Positions 46,132-56,809 of a stretch of 64,000 bases of DNA are shown here, piece by piece. The position numbers and the translations under genes were made by a program. Within the stretch, counting starts at the first letter, position 1. Each line of letters opens with the position of its first letter. Origin of the DNA: Stercorarius parasiticus (Eukaryota > Chordata > Aves > Charadriiformes > Stercorariidae); assembly GCA_013396915.1 (NCBI GenBank), contig VWZL01001963.1, positions 207,829-271,828 of the forward strand. The letters are read 5' to 3'. The notes under the pieces were generated by a model. That model saw nothing but the letters and a program-made list of their open reading frames with translations. It did no database searches and was not told the DNA's origin.

Positions 46132-46340
46132 ATTTCTCTCCTTCTTTCTTTTTTTCCTTCCTTCTTTCTTTCTTCCTTTCTTTCCTTCTTTCCTTCTTTC
46201 TTTCCTTATTTCCTTCTTTCCTTCTTTCTTTCCTTCTATCCTTTCCTTCTTTCTTTCCTTCTATCCTTTCCTTCTTTCTTTCCTTCTATCTTTCTTTCCT
46301 TCTTTCTTTTCTTCTTTCCTTCTTTCTTTTCTTCCCTTCC
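46132..46340 (+). repeat. polypyrimidine (CTTT/CCTT)n tract
   Basis: About 210 bases of almost pure C and T, with mixed CTTT, CTTC and CCTT units. A 25-bp higher-order unit repeats at 46220-46244 and 46245-46269, with a degenerate third copy at 46270-46294. The few purines are mainly A within CTATC and TTATT. Such tracts can adopt triplex structures and are unstable. The 71-codon frame across it is low-complexity and not a gene. Confidence 0.95.
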
Positions 46341-48089
46341 ATAATATATCACTGTATTTTTAAATTAAGCCCAGCAAGTAGGAAGATCCTATACCATTTT
46401 CAAATAAGAACATTTGTCCCTGCATTAAAGTATGTTACTTTTGTAGGATTTCTTTTCTAGGTTTAGCCCTGCTGCTTTCTGAAAGATGAGTTAAAGATCC
46501 TTTAGAATAAATCCTAATGATTGCCTAAGTAAATGCTTTCTACAGAGATGTGTGCAGTTAGATTTTCCTGACATCTAACTCTGAGACATCCTTATCCTGC
46601 AACGTGGACTGATATACTCTTTCTCTCATTAAAGGCATTTTACTTAAAGCTGATTGCCTTCAGCAATAATGGCATCTTGAAAAAATAAAGATGACAAAAA
46701 TACATTTGCTTAAATTTTATATGCCAGTAGGTACAGATTGAATGCAGGAGACAAAGTTGTGCCAAGTGTTTATGTAGAGAATAAAAATAAAACTTGTTCT
46801 TCCATCATTTACCGTTCTCAAGGACTGGGCAAAAAACTTTTCTTAGAGGACAAAGGTGATGATAGTAAGGGAATAGCACAGCCAGCTCCAGGGCTGGGAG
46901 CGGTAACTAAAGAACCCCACTGCCTTTTAGCTGCAAGAAGATAATCTGCTGCAGGGTGTGCAAGCAGAAATCTGTTCTTTGAAAATTACATCTTCTCCCT
47001 GTGTGTTTTCTTGCAGAGGCTCTGTGCTCTGAACCAAACCAGATCAGATGTTTTGAATGAGACAGGACTGATTAAGGTAGTCAGTTTTCCCTTATTCCTC
47101 TGCTTGGCTGAAGAAAATGAGAGTAAATTCTTGTCTTACAGTTGTCATCAATTACCAGTTTCTTTACAGAGTTCTAAGAATAATATTCCTTTGTCCAGCA
47201 GAACAGCATTTTGGCAGCTCCCTATTCTTTCCTTTTATGTATTTGACACAACATGTATTACTTCAGTTAACAGAGGTGAAATATAAATTTAACACTGATA
47301 AGGACACAAATCTAATGAGTATTCTCCCCTTCTCATTGTCTGTGTATCACATACTTCAAATTTACTATAAAAAAAAGCAGAAACAAAAAAACATATTTTT
47401 TTTCTGTTTTGTATGACTATCTCTTTTTTTAAGCTTAAACTCCAGTCTTTTATTGCTGATAAAACAGATTAGAATGAAGACTTTGTGGACAGTAAAGAGT
47501 GAGAGAAAATCATGCAAAGGAACATCATGGAATTTGTGAACAGATATACACTGAATCAGCACTGGAAAAACTTTTAAGGTTCTCAGACAAAACAGGGATT
47601 ATTCATATGTTTATACTGACATACCAAGCTTAGTATGGTCTTGCTGCTTATTTTCTTCATTGCCTTCTTACCCTGTGTCTCTTGGGTACTCAGCCGAAGG
47701 TGTAAGAAATTGTTTTTGATCCCTTTTCTTGCAATGGTGTTTGACGGTAGATGAACTGCTTCATTTCAGGTTAAGAACTGTCTTGAACTTCAGATTAATC
47801 TTGAATCAAATCTGAAGTAAGCCTTCTCACAACAGCTGGGATAGTTTTGATCTTTTATTGGTTTTAGTCCTTAAGTGTTTCTGCTGGTTTGTAAACTGAA
47901 GAACAAGCAGGGAACTAGGCCATTTATTCTCTGAGTGCTCTATCCCATTGAACTAGATGCAACTCCTTACATGTTAAAATACTTCTTTTTCTGTCCAAGG
48001 ATGGTATGTTCATTTACAGGAGTTCCTCAAGGCAAAGATAATAAAATAAAATGAAGACGCACTAAGCTAATCAGGAAAGCCTTGGTTGG
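46341..48089. other. unique DNA, no supported gene
   Basis: No recognised repeats beyond short homopolymers (about 47370-47405). Open frames near 47011-47416 show no domain. Confidence 0.5.
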
Positions 48090-48620
48090 TTTATAGAATC
48101 ATAGAATGGTTTGGGTTGGATGGGACCTTTAAAGGCCATCTAGTCCAACCACCCTGCGATAAGCAGGGACATCTTCAACTAGATCAGGTTGCTCAGAGCC
48201 CCGTCCAACCTGACCTGGAATGTTTCCAGGCATGAGGCATCTNNNNNNNNNNNNNNNNNNNNNNNNNNNNNNNNNNNNNNNNNNNNNNNNNNNNNNNNNN
48301 NNNNNNNNNNNNNNNNNNNNNNNNNNNNNNNNNNNNNNNNNNNNNNNNNNNNNNNNNNNNNNNNNNNNNNNNNNNNNNNNNNNNNNNNNNNNNNNNNNNN
48401 NNNNNNNNNNNNNNNNNNNNNNNNNNNNNNNNNNNNNNNNNNNNNNNNNNNNNNNNNNNNNNNNNNNNNNNNNNNNNNNNNGACCTTGCACTTGGCCTTA
48501 TTGAACCTCATGAGGTTCATATGGGCCTAATTCTCCAGCTTGTCCAGGTCCCTCTGGATGGCATCCTGTCCCTCAGGCATGTATCAACCGCAACACTCAG
48601 CTTGGTGTCGTCAGGCAACA
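48090..48620 (-). mobile_element. CR1 LINE interrupted by gap
   Basis: Reverse orientation: ATAGAATCATAGAATGG tail, GGGTTGGATGGGACCTTTAAAGG, GATAAGCAGGGACATCTTCAAC, then the gap. On the far side are GACCTTGCACTTGGCC, TTGAACCTCATGAGG, TGTCCAGGTCCCTCTGGATG and CACTCAGCTTGGTGTCGTC from the ORF2 RT region (the last corresponds to the DTKLS codons next to the catalytic turn). It is one of the longest CR1 insertions in the window but is not full length. Frames across the N run are meaningless. Confidence 0.92.
48243..48481. other. assembly gap (239 N) inside CR1
   Basis: From the tail to GACCTTGCAC measures about 390 bases here but about 727 in the intact copy at 19121, so the gap is probably about 340 bases too short. 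Confidence 0.9.
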
Positions 48621-50233
48621 TGTGTACTTTTCAGTCAACACTGAGCATATCTGAAAAATTACATCGTGTTTAGATTTATTTAATTAAAAATATTATTTTT
48701 TTTAAATTGGAAATTTTGATCTTGTTCTATTTTTTTATATTATACAGTGTTTTCCCAGCCAGTTGTACATTTAAGCTATTAACCCCTTAAACAGGCACAA
48801 TCTGGAGCACATTTCTCTCCAGAATTTGCAAAACAGTATGTCAAATAAAATCAACATCATTCATCTGTTTGGTGGAGCCTATATCTGCTTTCCAGCCACG
48901 TTGTGTGGAATTAGGACTTACTCACCTCTGCAGTTTTTAATGTCTTATATGTACAATTCTTAACCTACACATTTCTTACACAATTCTGTCTCATTTCCTG
49001 CTTCCTCTTGTTCTTTTTTTTTTTTTTACTCTCATGTTGCGCCTTGTAAGCTTTTGCAGCAGAAACATCTTTGAAACTGCAGTTTCAGCAAATGTCCCAG
49101 GACAAAGGATGACACATTGAAATGATGAAGCAGGACCCTTAAAAGGATGAATGTTGCTAAACAACTTGTTCACATACATCTTTGTCTAGCTGTTTAACTT
49201 GGTTTTAGATTGGGAGATTGACCCAATTTTCTCTTCATTTGTATGCCTCTAGTGCACTGATTCATGCATCATAGAATTTAAATTATCTTCCCTCATACTG
49301 GGAGCTAAAATGCAGTCTTATCTGAAAATCTATCTCTTCTTAACATTATCATTCATCATGTATATCAATGTATTTCTAAAAAGTAAGCCTAACTAAAGTG
49401 GATATAATGGATTCATGTCCTGCTAGTTTAGAGGGGTTAATTGAAGCATTGTTCTGGCACCAAAAGCTATGGTGTAAAATCTGAAGTTGCACTCTGTCCC
49501 CATGTTCCAAAACCTAGTGAAAGCTGTGGCGGTCTTCTTTAGGCATATACCAACCTGTCATGAGATGCTGAGAGTCTCATAGAGCTGTGAAAGACATTTG
49601 GGGAGAGTGCTGATAGAAACAGAGCTCAGATCTGTTACTGATGAGCTTCCTGACAAGAGCAGAACAAAAAGAAGGCAGAGATGGCAACTGTATTTAATCT
49701 TAAAAAGATACAGTCTTGGATTCAAGGAGTTCTTCAGGCACAGACCTCAGGAAGTTGGAGAGCTACTTCCCAGGATTTCAGTGACAACACCTTTTTGCTT
49801 CTTCACAAGGCATACCTTTTTTGGTTAGTGATAGACTTTTGAAGGATTATAGATAGATGGACCTTTCTTCTGGGCATGTGTGGCCACTCTCCTATACTCT
49901 AGACAAGGAAATTGAATTTGTATAGTGTTTCATACAGATTACCCTGCATTGTATTGCAAAGGATCAATGTATAACAAACTCAAGAACCTGTAAGGTTAGA
50001 ATTACTGTTTAAAGTAAAATCATGAGGGGTCATGATAGGGAAAATGATGTCCATACAAGTTTCAGACTTGACACAAATAACTTTACAGCCTTTAATGTTG
50101 CAAAAACTAGAAGGATATCTACTTAATGAGGTATTTTCTAGTCTGAACTAAGCTTTCTCAAAGGAACCATTATCAGGGAAGGCAGGGTGCAAGCATTCTT
50201 CTTTTTATAGAGAGGAGGCTACCTGTTTGTTTA
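48621..50233. other. unique DNA, no supported gene
   Basis: T-run at 49014-49028. No recognised repeat or exon. Confidence 0.5.
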
Positions 50234-51013
50234 CTGAATCACAGAATCACAGAATGATAGGGGTTGGAAGGGACCTCTGGAGATCATCTAATCCAACTCT
50301 CCTGCCAGAGCAGGGTCACCCAGAGCAGGTTACACAGGAACGCATCGAAGTGGGTTTTGAATGTTTCCAGAGGCAGAGACTCCACCACCTCTCTGGGCAG
50401 CCTGTGCCAGGGCTCTGCCACCCTCAAAGGAAAGAAGTTCCTTGTCATGTTTACATGGAACTTCCTATGCTCACGTTTGTGCCCATTATCTCTTGTCTTG
50501 TCGCTGGGAACCAATGAAAAGAGCCTGGTCCCATCCTCCTGACACCCACCCTTTAAGTATTTATAAGTGTTGATAAGATCCCCCCTCAGTCATCTTTTTT
50601 CCAGACTGAAGAGACCCAAATCCTTCAGCCTTTCTTCATAAGAGAGGTGTTCCACTCCCCTAATCATCTTGGTAGCCCTTTGCTGCACCCTCTCCAGCAG
50701 TTCCCTGTCCTTCTTGAACCAGGGATTCCAGAATTGGAGACAGTACTCCAGATGTGGCCTCACCAAGGCAGAGTAGAGGGAGAGGATGACCTCCCTCCAC
50801 CTGCTGGCCACGGTCTTTTTAACGCACCCCAGGAGACCATTGGCCTTCTTGGCCACACGGGCACATTGCTGGCTCATGGTCAACTTGTTGACCACCAGGA
50901 CTCCCAGGTCTCTCTGTACAGAGCTGCTTTCCAGGAAGCCAGCCCTTAACCTGTACCATTGTATGGGGGTATTCCTCCCTAGTTGCAGGACCCCACACTT
51001 GCCCTGTTGACCT
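50234..51013 (-). mobile_element. CR1 LINE, about 780 bp, head-to-head with next copy
   Basis: Reverse orientation with tail GAATCACAGAATCACAGAATG, GGGGTTGGAAGGGACCTCTGG and GGGTCACCCAGAGCAGGTTAC. It runs without a gap through the ORF2 C-terminus to CCCACACTTGCCCTGTTGACC, where it meets the oppositely oriented copy. It is the best internal reference for the interrupted copies at 36733 and 6519. Same subfamily as 9056. Confidence 0.95.
50590..51013 (-). pseudogene. CR1 ORF2 C-terminal fragment
   Basis: The minus-strand frame encodes the region after the reverse transcriptase catalytic core: [38 protein letters not shown], then [27 protein letters not shown] and [12 protein letters not shown]. 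These are standard CR1 ORF2 C-terminal motifs in the right order. The open frame physically continues to 51108 only by crossing into the opposing CR1 copy; those extra residues are antisense and meaningless. It stops in the FSLEKR region near 50592, before the usual C-terminal 80 or so residues. No catalytic residues are present, so it is a dead fragment. Confidence 0.85.
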
Positions 51014-51563
51014 GTCGCCAGCAGGTCAAGGAAAGTGATTTGCCCCTCTACTCTGCTCTGGTGAGACCCCACCTGGAGTGCTGCATCCAGCTCTGTAGTA
51101 CCCGTCATAAGAAGGACATGGACTTGTTGTAGCAGGTCCAGAGGAGGGACACAAAAATGGTCAGAGGGCTGGATCTCTTTTCCTATGAGGACACGCTGAG
51201 AGAGTTGGGGTTGTTCAGCTTGGAGAAGACAAGGCTCTGGGGTGACCTTATAGCAGCCTTCCAGTACTTAAAGGGGGCTTATAAGAAAGATGGGGACAAA
51301 CTTTTTAGCAGGACCTGTTGTGATAGGATAGGGGGTCATGACTTTGAATTAAACGAGGGTAGATTTAGGCTAGATGCAAGGAAGACATTTTTCACAATGG
51401 AGGTGGTGAAACACTGCCCAGGTTGCCAAGAGAGGTGGTAGATGCCCCATCCTTGAAAACATTCCAGGTCAGGTTGGACGGGGCTCTGAGCAACCTGATC
51501 TAGTTGAAGATGTCCCTGCTTATTGTGGGGTGGCTGGACTAGATGATCTTGAAAGGTCCCTTC
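51014..51563 (+). mobile_element. CR1 LINE, head-to-head partner, tail missing
   Basis: Begins GCCAGCAGGTCAAGGAAAGTG and CTCTGCTCTGGTGAGACCCC (the ALVRPHLE codons). It continues through GGGGTTGTTCAGCTTGGAGA, GACCTTATAGCAGCC and GGTAGATTTAGGCTAGATGC to GTTGAAGATGTCCCTGC and AAAGGTCCCTTC. It stops at a single N before the CR1 tail repeat. The frame is readable in parts ([38 protein letters not shown]) but broken near the RLPREVV motif. Same subfamily as 3405 and 44688. Confidence 0.94.
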
Positions 51564-51589
51564 NAGAGGAGAGGAGAGGAGAGGAGAGG
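51564..51589 (+). repeat. single N plus (AGAGG)5
   Basis: One N at 51564, then five AGAGG units (51565-51589), replacing the CCAACCC and ATTCTATG tail expected at the end of the CR1 copy. Confidence 0.9.
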
Positions 51590-54500
51590 TTCAAAATCAA
51601 ATAGCCTCTTCTTAGGGATCCATAATACCAGGGTATTTTATCTTACTACCCATATAGAGACAGTAAATCAAGTCTTCTTTTCTCATCTTTTTGATCTTGG
51701 TGGCATATGAATGTAAATCTGTATTATGATCATTCTTGACTAAAGTAACCTTCATGCTTTAAAGAATGAGAGGTTCCACAGATATTATCTTTTCTTATAT
51801 GGATATCAGTACATTAATTCATTAGTTTTTGAATAAAATGCATCAGCTTTTCAGAGGCTTCAGAACTTGGTTCCACTTCCCTGACATTATCTTCGGCCTC
51901 AAACAGAAAAAATTCCTCTAGATTCAAATGAAGTCAAATAAGATAACATACATTTGCCTCGTACATCTCATCCAATAGGTTTAAAAGATATATTTTGCAT
52001 GTTTTCTCTTTGGCAGGATGTGATTTTCACTGGTAAGAAGTTAAGTATTGATACAAGGGAAACGCTGTTATGTTTAATTTAAACTCTGAAGAATTTTTTT
52101 TTCTTTTTTCTTTGCCTAAGAGTACTGGTCACTTTTAGTAAGAAAGAAATTGATATTTAATGACATAATCTGAAAGCACAACACCAGTAGAAAAATACCA
52201 TGGAAATAGGTGTTTAGTATTGTAAAGATTGTCTCCATTTTGCATATGTCACAGAATAAAGAAGTTTTTGTACAGAGCCTTCCACACAAAGATTTTTGTC
52301 TTGTTCACAGTTATGATTTAATCAAAAATGCATGGCTATAATAATGTTCCACAGCTCAGTTTAAACTTTTGACATCTCCATTTGTGAAATATTTAGAAGA
52401 ACTAAAAATAATTTAACTACTCATTATTAATATTATCTATAATTTCATTCTCTGTCTCTTCAGCAAATTATAAGTGAACCTGTCTTATTTTCTTTTAGTA
52501 AATGATTTAGAATACAAGAATAATTTAGCCAGATCGTTTCCATCCTAATTTGCACTTCAAAGTATTTACTGTTTGTGCTGTGTTTTTAGTTGTCAGTTAC
52601 ATGAATTTTTTTCTGCTCTTTGACTACATAACTGAAATTTATGAAAGAAAATAATAACAAATAAGTGCATAATGGATAATGTGTATTGGGTGCACATTTT
52701 GGCACTGTGCAATAATTCGTGCTAAAATGCATTAAGCTTTTGAAATCTGTGGACTTGTTCACAATAAATCACTTGCGTTGACAATCACAAAAAGCTAATC
52801 ACCAACAACAGCCAAATATAGTACAATACCTAAACTAAGAAGTGTTTTCATTTCTTAAAGTGTATGCTAGCTTTTATTTTTATGTTTTGAAATGTTTTAA
52901 CATTCTTGTAGCTTCAGAAAAATACAATCCATGAGCAACATTTGTAAACAGTTTGAATTCTGCTGTTGAAAGTCTATACAATTCATTGTTATCACCTTCA
53001 ATAGCGCATGTTAGCATTAACATATTAAATGTGTTATGACAAAGCCTGTCTTCTCAAGAGCAGATGCAGAACATAGCTCTGTCATAAGCACATTTCTTGG
53101 TAAGACTCACCTTGTCTGACTTTGGACCTCTATCTATGACCTAGCTGTCAAAACTTTTTTGTTTGTTTGCTGGGTTTTAGTAGTTAATGGAGAGAAATAG
53201 CCGTTTCCAGGTAGCTATTCACATAACCTGTGTTAGAAACAACTGCCTTAGCAGATGGGAATCTCATCCTGCAAATGCCTATTTTTCTACTGACTGTAAT
53301 AAAGGATTGAGCTAACTACCTCGGATACAGATGTCTACAATCAGGTAGATATCTAAATGTAGGAAATATGAATCTTACTCCTTTTCTTCTGGAAAACCAT
53401 TTCACACGATTTCCCTGACTGATATTTGTTCTGTTATGAGTCAAGTAATTCAACTACAGACTTTGATGACTGTAAAGGATCATTATCGGAATGAGCAGGG
53501 CTCCGCAGTCCTTAGAAAAGGAAGGACTGGCAGGTTTGTAAATTTGCTGACAATCTGCAGACTTAACCCCCAGTGTTAAGAGCATCCTCAAGGTGATTCT
53601 CCATGTGTGAATGGGATAAGCAATGAGGGTTTGGAAGAAGTACTGAATGCAAGGGAATAATAATAATAAAAAAGTCAGAGTAAGAAAGATTTTCTGAATA
53701 ACTTCATTGTTTTGAGTGCCCTATTTCACCTACAGTAGGAATAAGGAGTTGGTGGTGAGCCAGCTATATGTATATGAGGCAAGTTATTCCCTTTCTATGC
53801 TCCTGCAGACCTTGTCTGACTCACAGGTAACTTGCAGGGGTCTATCGTCTGTGCCATTGCTGGCAAAGGCATATATATGGGAAATCATATATGCAAAAAG
53901 AATTGGCGGAGTGAAAGTCTTTAGAAAGAGCAGGAAAGCTCCTTAATTTCCATGGAGAAATTTTCTTAGGCAGCCTTTGCAACTTATGTTTGACTTACGC
54001 TGTGATAAAATTCAATTATGAGATTTATCTCCAATGTTTGTCTGCTCGTGAAATGTGATTTTCAGGTAATTCTGATTTACTGAAGGTATTCTGTATCCTT
54101 TCAAGGGCAGCAACCCTGTATATAAGACAGAAAAGTTTGTCTTTAAGATTTGCTAACTCAGCACAAGAGGATTGTGTTCTCTGCCAGTGAATCCCAAACT
54201 GTTGTTTGGAATTAGTGTACCAACCACGTTCTTTTTGTAAGTCATATCGGAGAAGTGAAACACCTTTTAACTCCCAGAATCCCCCCTGTGTTCTATACAC
54301 TGTTCAGCAGTCCAGTTCTCAGGAAACAGCAACAAAAAGTATCTCAATGACCGTATTTCTTAATGCTGGTTAAGTTATAGAGATCTATATTTTAATCATA
54401 AACGTTTTCTGCTGCAGATAAGGAAACATAATTAAAAATAGCTGAAAAAACTGAGGTTTTTATTTAAACAATTTTACTTTTAAATGGAGGAAAAAAAAAA

Positions 54501-56743
54501 ACAACAGGGGAAAAAAAGAACAATAATCCAACAACAAGCTATCTTGTTGTCACTTTAAAACCTCCTTTGCATGCCTTTCAGGAGAAATTTTGTGAAGACT
54601 TCTCCCCTGAGAGGTGAAATGTGCTAGAGTGTGACATGTACCTTATTTCCACATTTTGTCGTGGTTTGTAATTTAGTGTGTCACAGATAACTGAAAAAAA
54701 ATTTGTAGATGGAAATTAATTTTATTTAAGGATAGTCTAATCTGGTGCTCCATGAATGACACTAGCAATTTCATAAATGGGTAAATATGAACAATCCTAA
54801 CACAGTCTTGTAAAAAAAAAAAAACTCAGAAAAGAAAAAAAAATAAATCATACAAGAAGCAAATTAATGAAAATCAAGTATCTTATTTATAAAATTAAAT
54901 AGCATTATTTCTCATTTTAGACCAATGTTAGCTTATATCTCTTCTCCCAGAGTGTAAGCTATTTGCTGATTACCAGGGAAAACTCTTACTGTTTGAAATT
55001 ACAATAACATTTCAACATACCAGTGTAATCATTGCAAGAAAGTTTTAATAAAATCCTTTGTCAGAGCTTTACAATGAAATCTAATCAACATATGATGAAG
55101 TTCTAGTGATGTTTCCATCTGAACTGGGACCTGCTACTTCTTTAACTGCCTTGCTCTAGAAAATGACTTTAAGGAGTTGCAGAACACTGAGGAAGAGGGC
55201 TGAGAGCAAGATCCTTCCTCAGTTTTATAATCCTCTCATTGTCAACCTTTCATTAGCTCAAAACTGACATAGGCTGCCTTGTTAATACTTTCAGTTGCTG
55301 GGGTGTGATCTGCACTGACAAATACTGTAGCACCGTAATTCTCCTTAGCTTGGTACTTACACTGTCTTTGTCTTTGTGGGGAAATGTTCTCAGCGAAGCT
55401 TTAAAATGTGGATTTTTTGAGTTAGTCTTTTATTCAGTCAATTTTCTGAGATACTTCTTTGGCTTCATTGAGTTTTAACAGGAGTGAAATTCTATTTCAA
55501 GTTCAGACACCCTTTATTATTCATATAAAAGTTTTTCTGTACTCAGTATAGGCTTTTCAGACTTAAATGATCCTTAAAGTGTGGGTTTGCATTTATATAG
55601 CAGAAGACATGGGCATTTTTCTTTAACGATACAGGTCTTTGCTTTTTCAGCTAATGAGGAAGACCCAGAAAAGCAAAAGATGTTACCACTTAGATCATTC
55701 AGGTGTGAATGAGTTGTTAAAAAATGTAAGCACTGGAATACTGACTTAGACTTGCTGGGGACCTTAAGCTTTCCAGTCTTGCCGATGTTGGTTAAAACTG
55801 ACAAATATGATGCCGGACCTTTTTAGAGATGAATACAGAAAATATCTTTATATTTTATTATTATATAATTGCATAATTATATAATTATATTAAATAATAA
55901 TAATAATACCCGGTGCATTCATATCATGTAATGCTGATACTCTCTTATCTCAGAAAGGATAATGTCAAAAGAAAAGTTACAAGGAGAGAAAAAAATATAT
56001 GAAAAAATACCCTCAGCTATACGGAACAGCTACCATTCAAGGAGTTATATAGACAGTTTGGAAAAGGCAAATGAAAACGGTGAATGTTATGAAAAAAGTA
56101 TATACAGTATAGTATGACTATAGGAGTACCAAGCTGAACTGTGAACATGACAGGAAATCTTTTTCAAAGAGAAAATAATTAAACTGCAGAACTCATTTTA
56201 AGACTCTGCAGAGGCCAAAAATATAATTAAATTCAAGAAGTGATTAACCACTTTCATGAAGGAAAAGTCCATGAAGGGGTATTAAGCACAAAACAATGAA
56301 CATGCGCTCTGGCTCCAGAGCACCTTCTGTTTAACTGCCAGACAGCTGTAGATGAACATCCTTCCTTTTTCCCCTTGCTCATTTCCTATATTCAGTCTCT
56401 AGCTGTATTCTTTATTCCACTGTCAGAAGTTAAGTCGGTGATCTACAGAGGGTTTATTCTAGCTCAGTACATGGTCTGCCATGTTATTAATCAGCAGCAC
56501 TGTACCCCAAAACATGCCTGTTTCATTTAAGGTGCTTGATCAAATCCAAATGTAATGGGAACACCTATGGATTTTGACCCTGTGATAAATGAAGCATTAC
56601 CAACTTCTTCTAAGCTGCTGGCAGACAGGAAAAATGTTCACTCTCATTCAGTAGCTGCGTTCTGAAAACTAGTTGTCCTGGGCATGGGAAATCTGCCTTT
56701 CATTGACTCTCCACGTGGCGTGGAAAACTCAGATCTGAAGTTA
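51590..56743. other. unique AT-rich DNA without transposons
   Basis: More than 5 kb in which no CR1, LTR or other repeat was recognised. A-rich runs lie at 54490-54520 and 54815-54845, and an AT-rich patch with ATAAT units at 55845-55910. No coding exon is supported. Confidence 0.5.
55845..55910. repeat. AT-rich (ATAATT/AAT)n patch
   Basis: Repeated ATTATATAATT and AATAATAAT units form a low-complexity segment of about 65 bp. Confidence 0.75.
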
Positions 56744-56809
56744 TCATCTGCAAGAGGAAATGCAGTCATCTGCAAGAGGTAAGGAAATCATCCAGAAGAG
56801 CCATCACCA
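56744..56809 (+). repeat. 22-bp tandem repeat, three copies
   Basis: Units start at 56744, 56766 and 56788. The first two share TCATCTGCAAGAGG and then diverge. The third is degenerate (TCATCCAGAAGAG). The second holds a GGTAAGG donor-like sequence. A CACGTG E-box lies about 30 bases upstream at 56712. Confidence 0.75.

Noticed and set aside
46129..46344. 71-codon serine, phenylalanine and leucine-rich frame
   Set aside because: Pure by-product of the CTTT/CCTT repeat.
48129..48530. open frames running through the second long N run
   Set aside because: Mostly unknown residues; the flanks are CR1.
50590..51108. 172-codon frame as one protein
   Set aside because: Only the part up to about 51013 is CR1 ORF2. 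The rest runs antisense into the facing CR1 copy, so the whole is a chimera.
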